From Paenibacillus lentus (GTDB lineage Bacteria; Bacillota; Bacilli; Paenibacillales; Paenibacillaceae): 64,000 nucleotides of DNA. The DNA is taken from positions 744,001 to 808,000 of the forward strand of contig NZ_CP034248.1 of assembly GCF_003931855.1 (NCBI RefSeq), read 5' to 3'. Position numbers and translations under genes: made by a program. Below the pieces are notes generated by a model, which saw nothing but the letters and a program-made list of their open reading frames with translations, ran no database searches and was not told the origin of the DNA. This document shows positions 54,586-63,289 of the stretch, piece after piece (the first letter of the stretch is position 1; each line of letters starts with the position of its first letter).

Positions 54586-57471
54586 TTATACTACTTCCCA
54601 TCTAATTAGGAACAAATGCTGTCTACTTATCTTCTGCTCGAGCTTTTTCTCAACCTCTACAAATAGTTGTTCTTTCTGACGATCAATCTCGTCTTGTGCA
54701 TCAAACAGACTTCGGCGCATTTCGCTTCGTTGTTTTTCACGTTCTCTTATCGTCTTATTTAGTTCCAGCTTTTCAGCAATTTGACGAACCATTCTTGCTT
54801 CTTTTTGGAGTTGGGTTATTTCTGCATCCAAATCCTTCAAATCGGTCTCCAACTTATCCTTTAAGTCCTTTGACCACTTGTCTAGCCTTTCCAACTCTCG
54901 GTCAAGAAACTCATTCGTCCTCTCTTGAATACCCCATAGGATAGCTGATTCTTGTTGCTTGTTTATTTCACTTATTTGATTTCCAAAATACGCAAATCCA
55001 CTCTCGTCATCTTCAACAAGTTCTAGTTCACTTGCAGGTAAATCGAATAATTTTTCGCAAAGTTCTTGATCAATCTGATTTCCATTAGAATCAATTGCCG
55101 AGAAAATTAAGTGTTCCTCATCTTCTGCAGATTTTACTTGTAACAAATCAAGGGATAACCAACCATTATTCCCGATTAAATTCTGCAATAGGCTTACTCT
55201 TCCTTCATAGTCGGAATAACGGAATTGTATCAGCTTCTTGGGTAATTTCCGACTTTTTGCTTGCTCAATCCAATTTATTGCCAGTGGGTGACCTAATCGA
55301 TAATGATGTACATGATCACTGCTTGCATTCTTCTTCATTTGTGAAATTAACTGGTATTTATCGTTGCTATTCAAAAGCCTAAAGCTTAATTGCCCTGAAT
55401 CGAAATGCGCTTGCGCACTGCCTTCATAGACAGACATAGCCCATAAATAACGCTCCATCTTATTTAATTGAAGTGTTGTTTGTTCGTAATGGGTTCTTAG
55501 CTTTTCACGTACTTCATCATCGAAATTCTCGAGTAAATTCTTGCGGGTTTCTTTCATTCGACATTGGATTTGCTCGTCCAATTCCACCTGTAATTGATTG
55601 AATGCTTCTTGAATTTCATCGGCAGAACGACAGGATTGATAAATTTTCTGGATTCTTTTTTCAAAGTCAACACCCGATTCAAGAGAGCCAAGCACTTCAT
55701 CAGAAGAGCCAAATACTCCTTCGAACAAACTGAATTTCTGATCCAGCAATTCATAAACTCGACGATCAGCGGCATTTTTGCGATTTAAGAAATTAATAAC
55801 GACCACATCGTGCTTCTGACCATAACGATGGCATCTGCCAATCCGTTGTTCAATACGTTGCGGATTCCATGGCAAGTCATAATTTACAACTAAACTGCAA
55901 AATTGAAGGTTAATTCCTTCTGCCGCCGATTCGGTTGCTATCATAATGGAAGCTTCGTTACGGAAATATTCAACCAATGCAGCTCTTGTATCCGCCGTCT
56001 TTGAGCCTGTGATTTGATCATCGTCTTGATGCTTCTCGAGCCACTCTTGATAAATTTCCTTTATCTCAGGCGAATTATTTGTCCCATTGAATACTACAAT
56101 TTTACCATGATAGCCGTTCTGCTCAAGCATTTCCTTTAAATACGCCTGCGTTCTTCTTGATTCCGTAAAGATAACCACTTTATCATTCGCACCAAGTTCA
56201 CGGAGCTTTTCGAAACCATTAGTGAGGGCAATAAGCAAAGCTTTCCCCTTCTCGTTTTCTGTGATGGAGCTGGCTAGATTATAGTATGAGAGCAATTCTT
56301 CACGTTCACGGAGCAATTCCTCACGCTCAGTAGCTCGATCATCATCGTCTTCGTTTTGATCGGCATCCTCGTTTTCCTCTGTCCATTCTTCAACCGTGCT
56401 ATCCAACTCATCAATATCATTATAGATGTTTTCAATCTCTTCTGCTAAACCCACTTCTTCCAAAGAAGCGTCTAGTCTCTTTATCAGTGATAACAACGTA
56501 TCAGAAATTGCAAAAGATGAAGATGCTAATATTTTGCGTACAACCAAAGTCATTAGGTTGCGCTGACTTTTCGGCAACGCAAAAATATCTTCACGCTGAA
56601 GGTAATTAGAAACTTTCTCGTACAGCTCCCATTCTAAGGCACTGGAAGTAAACTCCTGTACTAATGGTATTCTTTTCGTGTAGGGTACATATTCAGTTAC
56701 CTGCCTGCGAAGTGTTCGATGGCATACAGGTCTCAATCGGTCTTTTAAGTCTAGGAAATCATATTTCGTCATTTCCTTCGTTCCGTGACCAAATTGCTTG
56801 CGGAAAGTCGTTTCATCTCCAAATAGTCTTGGATCAATAAAACTAACTAAACCGTACAATTCCATTAGTGAGTTCTGTAAGGGTGTAGCAGTCAAAAGTA
56901 TTTTCGGAAAACCTTCAGTTGCCTCACGCAGTATTCTAGCGATTTTGTTTGACTTTTTATAAACATTACGAAGACGATGAGCCTCATCAATAATAATTAA
57001 GTCCCATTGGGTTCGCTTTAAATCTGCCGATTTATTACGGGCAAACTGAAGAGAGGTGATAACTACGTTATCCCTTTGTTCAAATGGGAATGCCTGTCCT
57101 TCCCGAACTAACTCGTTGTAGTTTTTGCTCTCCATAATAATCGAAGGTATGTAGAACTTCTCGATTAGCTCCCGATTCCATTGCTTTCGAAGTGGCGGGG
57201 GGACAATGATTAATATTTTTCTTTTTCGCTCCGCCCATAATTGACTAATAATCAATCCTGCTTCAATCGTTTTTCCGAGACCGACCTCATCCGCAAGAAT
57301 TGCTCCACGCTCTAACGGCGCTTGAAATGCAAACAACGCAGCTTCTACTTGATGGGGATTCAGATCTACCGTTGCATTAATCAAAGATTGACTTAAACGA
57401 CCTACTGTATTGGAAGCACTCTGCTTTGTTAGCTCATATGCGAAATACTGACTATGGTATGCTGTACTCAT
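54586..57471 (-). CDS. SNF2/RapA-like helicase associated with the type III system
   Basis: About 961 residues from an ATG at 57471 (the frame is open to 57510). SNF2-type motor: Walker A ADEVGLGKTIEAGLI, DEAH box IIDEAHRLRNVYKKS and helicase motif VI QRIGRCHRYGQKHDVVVINF. A strongly acidic insert (EENEDADQNEDDDD) lies in the middle, and the last 110 residues form a coiled coil (LDAEITQLQKEARMVRQIAE). It is not part of a standard type III system. As the first gene of the helicase-mod-res operon it probably works with it as a translocase, as SNF2 proteins do in other defence systems. Confidence 0.88.
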   Translation of the reverse strand: MSTAYHSQYFAYELTKQSASNTVGRLSQSLINATVDLNPHQVEAALFAFQAPLERGAILADEVGLGKTIEAGLIISQLWAERKRKILIIVPPPLRKQWNRELIEKFYIPSIIMESKNYNELVREGQAFPFEQRDNVVITSLQFARNKSADLKRTQWDLIIIDEAHRLRNVYKKSNKIARILREATEGFPKILLTATPLQNSLMELYGLVSFIDPRLFGDETTFRKQFGHGTKEMTKYDFLDLKDRLRPVCHRTLRRQVTEYVPYTKRIPLVQEFTSSALEWELYEKVSNYLQREDIFALPKSQRNLMTLVVRKILASSSFAISDTLLSLIKRLDASLEEVGLAEEIENIYNDIDELDSTVEEWTEENEDADQNEDDDDRATEREELLREREELLSYYNLASSITENEKGKALLIALTNGFEKLRELGANDKVVIFTESRRTQAYLKEMLEQNGYHGKIVVFNGTNNSPEIKEIYQEWLEKHQDDDQITGSKTADTRAALVEYFRNEASIMIATESAAEGINLQFCSLVVNYDLPWNPQRIEQRIGRCHRYGQKHDVVVINFLNRKNAADRRVYELLDQKFSLFEGVFGSSDEVLGSLESGVDFEKRIQKIYQSCRSADEIQEAFNQLQVELDEQIQCRMKETRKNLLENFDDEVREKLRTHYEQTTLQLNKMERYLWAMSVYEGSAQAHFDSGQLSFRLLNSNDKYQLISQMKKNASSDHVHHYRLGHPLAINWIEQAKSRKLPKKLIQFRYSDYEGRVSLLQNLIGNNGWLSLDLLQVKSAEDEEHLIFSAIDSNGNQIDQELCEKLFDLPASELELVEDDESGFAYFGNQISEINKQQESAILWGIQERTNEFLDRELERLDKWSKDLKDKLETDLKDLDAEITQLQKEARMVRQIAEKLELNKTIREREKQRSEMRRSLFDAQDEIDRQKEQLFVEVEKKLEQKISRQHLFLIRWEVV

Positions 57472-57510
57472 TTCATGCGTCACCCTAATTTTTCTATTGC
57501 ATATATACAT

Positions 57511-57705
57511 CCTCTAGGGTCTTATTCGACAGCGTAGGTATATTTTCCTTGTTTCTTTTTTAAAGCATCTCCCTTCTAATGCCATTTTTCGACTACATTC
57601 CGCAACGACTTAAATTTGATAGCAGGATTTACCACTCTTTCCGTCGAATTATCTACATGCAAAAGTTGAAGCAATAATTAGTAATTATCTAAGGAGAACT
57701 TATTG
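57511..57705. promoter_or_regulatory. Divergent promoter region of the two defence operons
   Basis: A 195-base AT-rich gap between the helicase-mod-res operon (leftward) and sir2-herA (rightward). TAAGGAG lies before sir2 at 57692. I see no clear operator dyad. Shared control of both operons would be natural. Confidence 0.5.
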
Positions 57706-58815
57706 ATGAATAAGTCATATGTCCAATATATAGAGAACACAATAAGATTAAACCCCGTCTTTGTAGTAGGAAGTGGTCTTTCAGCTGGTGCTGGAATATC
57801 TGGGATGGGACAATTAGCAACATACTTGATTGAAAATGTGAATACTGACAAGTTTAGACAAGAAGATTCAAGTCAATGGGAACAAATTAAAACTAGACTC
57901 ATCAAAGAAGAAAAAGGATTGGAAGAGGCACTTCAAGATTCTGGGGACGCAATTAGCAATTTGCTTCTAAAAGAAATAATTCAACAGACATGGTGTTGTA
58001 TATCAGATGATGAACAAAAACTCATTCTAGAAATCTCAAATGATAACGATCCTACAGGATTTTCACGCTATTTCAAAACATTTAAGAACTCGACTACCGA
58101 TACAATTCATATCATCACTACAAATTATGACCATTTGATAGAATGGTCAGCATCAAGTTCAGGGTGGAGAATCTGGGATGGGTTTCATGAAGGTACTATT
58201 GGATCGCTTCTACCCGTCTCTGAATTAAATGAACGGATGAAGAATGTTTCGTTAGTAGGAAAAAGACCTGTCACTAGAAAACATCAGCATATAAGGATTT
58301 ATAAACCACACGGTTCGCTGAGTTGGTTCAAATTTCCTGACGGACAAGTAAAAAAAGTGCAGGGTATAGGAAATCATCTGGTTCCGAGGCTTGGGAGAGT
58401 TCAGATTACTCCAACAATCGTGACACCAGGTATCGGAAAGTATCTGGAAACCCACAAAGAGCCCTATAACATTATTCTTTCAGAGATGAAACAAGTATTG
58501 AGTAGCAGCAAAGCCCTCGTTTTTTTGGGATTCGGGTTTAATGATTTACATATCCAAGGTAATTTTGATTCAATTCTTCGTAATAATTCTATAAAAAAAG
58601 TCATACTAGCAAGGGAACTATCTGATAATGCCAAAGAATTAATTGATAGTAATAAAATAAAAAACTATATTGCCGTACAAAAACTTGAACAAGGAAGCCA
58701 GATAATAAGTGACGTAATAGAACCGTTTATTACTGAAGAGCCAGAGCATTGGACATTTAAAGAATTATTAAATCAAGCATGGGGAGCTGATATTAATGAG
58801 TCAAGATCTGTTTAA
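57706..58815 (+). CDS. SIR2-family NAD-hydrolase effector
   Basis: A 369-residue SIR2_2-like protein: nucleotide-binding GSGLSAGAGISGMGQLA near residues 22-38, TTNYDHLIEWS near 143, catalytic-histidine segment YKPHGSLSWF near 201 and FLGFGFNDLHIQG near 272. Defence-type SIR2 proteins degrade NAD+ during phage infection. herA starts 20 bases before its stop, the hallmark of a SIR2-HerA pair, in which HerA forms the ring that carries and triggers SIR2. Confidence 0.9.
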   Translation: MNKSYVQYIENTIRLNPVFVVGSGLSAGAGISGMGQLATYLIENVNTDKFRQEDSSQWEQIKTRLIKEEKGLEEALQDSGDAISNLLLKEIIQQTWCCISDDEQKLILEISNDNDPTGFSRYFKTFKNSTTDTIHIITTNYDHLIEWSASSSGWRIWDGFHEGTIGSLLPVSELNERMKNVSLVGKRPVTRKHQHIRIYKPHGSLSWFKFPDGQVKKVQGIGNHLVPRLGRVQITPTIVTPGIGKYLETHKEPYNIILSEMKQVLSSSKALVFLGFGFNDLHIQGNFDSILRNNSIKKVILARELSDNAKELIDSNKIKNYIAVQKLEQGSQIISDVIEPFITEEPEHWTFKELLNQAWGADINESRSV

Positions 58816-60544
58816 TATTCACGAGGATCAATTTATTGGGTTTGTAAATAAAGTTGACAGTTATAGCGTTAATATCTCCACCACCGACGAAGAACAGCTT
58901 AGGAGAGTTAATGTAAATGGCTATGTAATAATGCATACTTCAGACCCTAATACTCGATTAATAGGGCGAATCGAACGTGTTGTCAGACTTGAGTATGAAC
59001 CAAGTAATTATTCCGAGGAAATGGATGAGGAAGATAATAATACAACTAATAATGACATTACTGTTAACGCTTTAGGCACACTAAAAGGACCTGGTGGCGG
59101 TAGAGAAATTGCAAAATTTACACGTGCAGTCGAAAATTTACCAGAAATCGGTGCCAAATGTTACTTACTTCTCGGAGAGTACCTAACACTTTTTACTGGA
59201 CTAGTCGCTGAAGAAACGGCAAAATCTAATACTCCTTTAACATTAGGTACATACACAATGGCTTCTGAAGCACGTGCAATTTTAGATGGCAATGCATTTT
59301 TTCAAAGACACGCCATGATTGTAGGATCAACTGGGTCTGGTAAGTCATGGACGGTTGCCAAAATCATAGAACAAGTGGCGGGTCTTAAAAATTCAAATAT
59401 GATTGTCTTTGACTTACATGGCGAATACGAACCGTTATCTGCCCACCCTCATATCAAGAGATATAGAATTGCAGGACCTGCAGATTTAGATAATCCTAAA
59501 TCCGATGTGCTGTTTTTACCTTACTGGTTACTTGGTTACGAGGATATGCTTGCATTAATTCTGGATAGAAGCGATGAAAACGCTCCGAACCAAGCAATGG
59601 CTTTTAGTAATGCAGTAATCAAAGCAAAAAGAGATGCATTAATACAGGAAAATATGAAGAAAGAATTAGAGACATTCACCATAGATAGCCCTGTCCCATA
59701 TAGTTTAGACGACGTGGTTAACGATATCACCGAGTTGAACGAGGAGAAAGTACAAGGAAGTAGGGGATTGGTTAATGGTCCGTTTAACGGTAAATTTAAT
59801 CGCTTTCTTCCCCGTCTTGCTTCAAAGAGAAGTGATCGTCGACATGGATTCTTATTTTCATTAAAAGAAGATCAACTCTCCGTAAATTATTTGGACTATT
59901 TAGTCGATAGTTTAATGAAAGCTAATACAGAGGACTCTAAAGGTGTGAAAATTATTGATTTTAGTGAGGTACCCTCTGATATACTTCCAATAGTACTTAG
60001 CTTAGTTGCCAGATTAGTATTCCAGGTACAGCAATGGTCTGATAGTTCATCAAGACAACCTATTGCAATTGTCTGCGATGAAGCTCATTTATACTTGCCA
60101 AATCGTTTAGCTGCAGATGCTGCCGAGGCAAGAGCTTTGGCTCATTTTGAAAGAATAGCAAAAGAAGGTCGAAAATATGGTGTAAGCCTTCTTATAATTA
60201 GTCAACGCCCTTCCGAACTAAATACAACTGTTATGAGTCAATGCAATAATGTAGTAGCTCTAAGACTTTCAAACCAATCTGATAAAAGTGCAGTTTCTAA
60301 CCTACTTCCAGAAAATCTTGGTGGGATACAAGATCAGTTACCTACTTTAGGAGTTGGAGAAGCAATAGTTGTCGGCGATTCTTGCTTATTGCCAAGTAGA
60401 ATAAAAATTCAGGAACCTGAATACCAACCTAATTCGGGCTCAGTTAAGTTCTGGGACGAGTGGAGCAATGCAAAATATGAACAAAACCTGTCGCTTGCAG
60501 TAAAAAATCTGAGAAGACAAAGTAGCGCATCTTCAGAAGAGTAA
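58796..60544 (+). CDS. HerA-type AAA+ ATPase/translocase
   Basis: A 582-residue protein. An N-terminal HAS-barrel-like region (about 1-140) precedes the FtsK/HerA motor: Walker A GSTGSGKSWTVAKII near 177, Walker B PIAIVCDEAHLYLPNR near 430 and the arginine-containing LLIISQRPSELNTTVMSQCN. GGAG lies nine bases before the ATG within sir2. HerA hexamers pair with SIR2, DUF4297 or nuclease partners in antiphage systems. Direct overlap with sir2 argues for a fixed-ratio complex. Confidence 0.93.
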   Translation: MSQDLFNIHEDQFIGFVNKVDSYSVNISTTDEEQLRRVNVNGYVIMHTSDPNTRLIGRIERVVRLEYEPSNYSEEMDEEDNNTTNNDITVNALGTLKGPGGGREIAKFTRAVENLPEIGAKCYLLLGEYLTLFTGLVAEETAKSNTPLTLGTYTMASEARAILDGNAFFQRHAMIVGSTGSGKSWTVAKIIEQVAGLKNSNMIVFDLHGEYEPLSAHPHIKRYRIAGPADLDNPKSDVLFLPYWLLGYEDMLALILDRSDENAPNQAMAFSNAVIKAKRDALIQENMKKELETFTIDSPVPYSLDDVVNDITELNEEKVQGSRGLVNGPFNGKFNRFLPRLASKRSDRRHGFLFSLKEDQLSVNYLDYLVDSLMKANTEDSKGVKIIDFSEVPSDILPIVLSLVARLVFQVQQWSDSSSRQPIAIVCDEAHLYLPNRLAADAAEARALAHFERIAKEGRKYGVSLLIISQRPSELNTTVMSQCNNVVALRLSNQSDKSAVSNLLPENLGGIQDQLPTLGVGEAIVVGDSCLLPSRIKIQEPEYQPNSGSVKFWDEWSNAKYEQNLSLAVKNLRRQSSASSEE

Positions 60545-60564
60545 ATTTTAGATGTAATTGCAGA

Positions 60565-60589
60565 CCGACTCAATTCCATATTGAGTCGG
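60565..60589 (+). terminator. Terminator after herA
   Basis: CCGACTCAA-TTCCATA-TTGAGTCGG, a perfect nine-base stem, followed by CTTCCTTT. It separates herA from the PemK-like gene. Confidence 0.7.
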
Positions 60590-60638
60590 CTTCCTTTGTC
60601 GTAGTTACTAGTTTTATTACATAAAGGTTGGTGATTGT

Positions 60639-61373
60639 TTGTTTCCCATTGATAAACGCAATGTTAAACGTGAGGTCGACAGGTTAGGCGATCATCGAAA
60701 AAAAATAGAGAAAGGATTTACAGTTGCCTATGTTGCAGAATCATACAAAAAAACCATTTGGAATCTAATGGACACTCTTCAGGATGCAGATGCCTACAGT
60801 ATGGCTCAATGGTTAATTCATGTAGATAGATGGATTGATGATCGTGGAAAAGAAATTAAAGCGAAATACAAAAGAGGGGAAATTATCAACGTAGAATTAG
60901 GGGCAATGAATTTTGGGTATGAAGCTTCTTACGAACACCCAGCGATAGTAATGGCAAACGGATATAACCGTATTTTAATAGCACCTTGTAGCTCTAAATC
61001 ATTCGGGAAAGGGCATAGAGATGTTATAGATATGCCGAGAGCTGATGCAACTGGTCTTACCGAAAATACGGGCGTAGGGGTTGGTTGGACACGTTGGATA
61101 AGCAAGAACCGTATATTGGATCGTATTGGTGTTGTCAAGAACATTGCAATTTTAGATAGAATTGATGAATATCTGATGAACGAACTGTTCTACAATAAAG
61201 TACTTGCCGCACATTACGATAATCACATTTATGATCTTGAAAAAAAGCAACGTAATCTTGAAGCCGAACTCGAAGAAATGAAATCAATTATTGAGTCGAT
61301 CGAAGAACTGCTCCTTCGTCATTCCCCAGAACTATACGAACAATATCGGGAGATAGCCTCAACAAAAAATTAA
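60639..61373 (+). CDS. PemK/MazF-like toxin-domain protein with helical extensions
   Basis: A 244-residue protein. The middle (about 75-180) looks like a PemK/MazF barrel (KYKRGEIINVELGAMNFGYE, HPAIVMANGYNRILIAPCSS). The N-terminal 70 residues are helical and charged, and the C-terminal 50 form a coiled coil (DLEKKQRNLEAELEEMKSII). The start is TTG at 60639 behind AAGGTTGGTG. No antitoxin gene is adjacent. PemK toxins are ribonucleases; whether this enlarged form is one is unknown. Its location after sir2-herA suggests a defence-linked role. Confidence 0.75.
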   Translation: MFPIDKRNVKREVDRLGDHRKKIEKGFTVAYVAESYKKTIWNLMDTLQDADAYSMAQWLIHVDRWIDDRGKEIKAKYKRGEIINVELGAMNFGYEASYEHPAIVMANGYNRILIAPCSSKSFGKGHRDVIDMPRADATGLTENTGVGVGWTRWISKNRILDRIGVVKNIAILDRIDEYLMNELFYNKVLAAHYDNHIYDLEKKQRNLEAELEEMKSIIESIEELLLRHSPELYEQYREIASTKN

Positions 61374-61448
61374 AATGTAATTGTCATATTTAGGTTGACA
61401 CCATATAATATTCGTTGTAATATTAAATCAACTTAATGAGTTATTTAT

Positions 61449-61482
61449 GAAGCGGACGCCTCTGGACAAGAGGGTCCGCTTC
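61449..61482 (+). terminator. Hairpin after the PemK-like gene
   Basis: GAAGCGGAC and GTCCGCTTC pair around GCCTCTGGACAAGAGG, which itself can pair inside; GTTAGTTTT follows. Confidence 0.65.
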
Positions 61483-61623
61483 GTTAGTTTTCTCACAAGG
61501 ACTGCGAATCATTCCCCCAAAGCCCCAAAATTACCCCTTAGAGCGCTTCCAATGCTCAATCCCGACAAATCCCCCATAGTCGATAAAAACAACGAAATCA
61601 ATGCTTTCAGACGTTTTAGAATG

Positions 61624-61670
61624 GGTGTGTTTGAAACCACATTACGAATGAGTGTGGTTTCAAACACACC
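61624..61670. repeat. Perfect 18-bp inverted repeat near ssrA
   Basis: GGTGTGTTTGAAACCACA (61624-61641) is mirrored exactly at 61653-61670, with the 11-base loop TTACGAATGAG. It has no T run, and no gene spans it credibly. Such a long perfect dyad next to the island end may be a recombination or protein-binding site. Confidence 0.85.
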
Positions 61671-61698
61671 ACTAAACAAACTAATGCAGAAATTTAAT

Positions 61699-61767
61699 GT
61701 AGACAGAACGTCTACAAGATAATAAAAATTCAAGCGTGGTCGTTTCTGGTGTCTACATTTCGTCTAC
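61699..61767. repeat. Four GTAGAC/GTCTAC boxes beside ssrA
   Basis: GTAGAC at 61699, and GTCTAC at 61710, 61751 and 61762: one inverted pair 11 bases apart and one direct pair 11 bases apart, within 70 bases of the ssrA 3' end. The spacing of about one helical turn resembles arm-type binding sites of tyrosine integrases. The assignment is inference. Confidence 0.5.
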
Positions 61768-61782
61768 ATTTTCGAACAAAAC

Positions 61783-61811
61783 AAAAACCCCGACCTCTTG
61801 CGGTCAGGGTT
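61783..61811 (-). terminator. ssrA terminator
   Basis: Minus strand AACCCTGACC-GCAAGA-GGTCGGGGTT followed by TTTG, starting a few bases after the encoded CCA of tmRNA. Confidence 0.85.
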
Positions 61812-61816
61812 TATGA

Positions 61817-62180
61817 TGGTGGAGGCGAGGGGAGTCGAACCCCTGTCCGAAGGCAACGCCACATAAGCTTCTACGGGTGTAGTGACAGTTTTGATGTCAC
61901 CCTAGAGACTCCCCGTCACCGGATTCCCTTCGGGTCAGCCTGTTTGTCTTCTTCAGCTAGCCGCAGGCGGAGACTAGACAGCGTATCCCACTAAAGTTGA
62001 GCCCTCATCCCGGTACATGGGCGATACAGAGCGAGAGCACGTCTGCAGGTTATTAAGCTGCGAGAGCGTAGTTTGTTTGTTGTTTGCCGTTTAATTGGCT
62101 TTAGCGTTGATAAAGCGGACGCGTCCCCACTACCCGCTACCTATGCTCGATCTACCCCCGTCGAATCCAAAAACGCCCCC
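61817..62180 (-). ncRNA. ssrA: Transfer-messenger RNA (tmRNA)
   Basis: About 364 bases. The 5' end GGGGGCG pairs with CGCCTCC before the encoded ACCA 3' end, giving a seven-pair tRNA-like acceptor stem; the T-arm GGGGTTCGACTCCCC is perfect. The internal reading frame (62088 down to 62053) gives the tag GKQQTNYALAA followed by TAA TAA, a normal tag ending in LAA for degradation. tmRNA with SmpB rescues stalled ribosomes. smpB lies 500 bases upstream on the same strand. The 3' end is a classic integration site for mobile elements. Confidence 0.97.
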
Positions 62181-62329
62181 GAAATAAGATAAGCGATCTA
62201 CAACGATCATCCTGCCTTAAACGGCGACTCGAATAGGTCGGCAGCCAATGCCGGTTCAATCCGAGCATAAGTGCTGTTTGCACTTAATATAGCCAATTCA
62301 GCGAATATCGCCTCAACTTGACTACAATC

Positions 62330-62338
62330 ATTATACCA
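62330..62338 (-). promoter_or_regulatory. Likely ssrA promoter, extended -10
   Basis: The minus strand reads TGGTATAAT, an extended -10 (TG-N-TATAAT), about 150 bases upstream of the mature 5' end. No good -35 is seen, as often with extended -10 sites. It implies a leader removed by RNase P. The remaining bases to 62618 hold nothing I can name. Confidence 0.45.
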
Positions 62339-62618
62339 CTTTCATCACGTTTTATGTCTGGTGATTTAATGGCATTTAGACCATAATTGTAGCAACCTGG
62401 ATAACGAAATGCAAGTTTTCAACCTCTAGTAGTGACTTTCAATGTAATATTAAACATAAATCTGCAAAATATAATACGATTCTTCGATATAGATTGGACA
62501 ATGTTGCGGAAATTAGCTGCTTTTTCAAAGGTCATGCAATACATTTTATAAGACCTGTTTTCTATTCAGATTTTGCCTGGTCGTGCCTTTATCCGCCAAT
62601 CTCTCTCTCGGAGGCATC

Positions 62619-62667
62619 AAAAAACCTCGAATTTTAGCAAGCATCATGCTGCTGCGATCCGAGGCTT
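62619..62667 (-). terminator. Terminator of smpB
   Basis: Minus strand AAGCCTCGGA pairs with TTCGAGGTTTTTT around a loop that contains its own short hairpin (AGCATGATGCT), about 45 bases after the smpB stop. Confidence 0.7.
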
Positions 62668-62710
62668 TGCTTATATTCAAAAAATTCGCTTCTATATAAT
62701 AGAGTAAAGA

Positions 62711-63190
62711 TTACCGCGCCACCTTCTGCTTCTCGCGAAGTATGCGCTGAATATCGCGCTGTGCATCCCGCTTGGCTGCGGCTTCACGCTTGTCGTACTG
62801 CTTCTTCCCTTTACCAAGGCCAATCAGCAGCTTAGCATAGCCGTTGCGAATATAAATCTTCAGCGGCACGATCGAGTATCCTGCCTGCTTAGACAAGCCG
62901 AGCAGCTTGGCGATTTGCGCCTTATGGAGCAGCAGCTTGCGAGCACGCGTCGGATCAGATGGATTATTCCTATTCCCTTGCTCGAACGGACTAATGTGCA
63001 TATTGTGAATAAAGATTTCCCCATTACGAATCGTTGCAAATGCATCGCTAATATTCGCTCTTCCGCCTCGGATCGACTTGATCTCTGTTCCGGTCAGCAC
63101 GATGCCTGCCTCAAAGGTGTCCTCGATGAAGTAATCATGGGAAGCCTTCTTATTCTGCGCCAATACTTTACCATCATTCTTCTTACCCAT
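62711..63190 (-). CDS. smpB: SsrA-binding protein SmpB
   Basis: A 159-residue RNA-binding partner of tmRNA. Hallmarks are [52 protein letters not shown] and the basic C-terminal tail [20 protein letters not shown], which reads the empty mRNA channel. AGGAGGATGAAC lies before the ATG at 63190; a longer frame is rejected. The usual rnr-smpB-ssrA order holds here, although a hairpin array separates smpB from the upstream gene. Confidence 0.97.
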   Translation of the reverse strand: MGKKNDGKVLAQNKKASHDYFIEDTFEAGIVLTGTEIKSIRGGRANISDAFATIRNGEIFIHNMHISPFEQGNRNNPSDPTRARKLLLHKAQIAKLLGLSKQAGYSIVPLKIYIRNGYAKLLIGLGKGKKQYDKREAAAKRDAQRDIQRILREKQKVAR

Positions 63191-63289
63191 GTTCATCCTC
63201 CTCATCGCCATTTTGCCAGGTTACTGACTCTAGTATATCAGAAGTTAATTGTATCAACTCCCTGTGGCAAAATCAAGGAGCTTGCGCAC

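Noticed and set aside
50182-60544. DISARM or BREX system
   Set aside because: A SNF2 helicase and a methylase are present, but no drmA/B/C, PglZ or BrxC-like genes; the methylase and nuclease are plainly type III Mod and Res.
61447-61733. Two ORFs between the PemK-like gene and ssrA, as integrase remnants
   Set aside because: Neither shows tyrosine or serine recombinase motifs, and both span the 18-bp inverted repeat, which produces the similar peptide on each strand.
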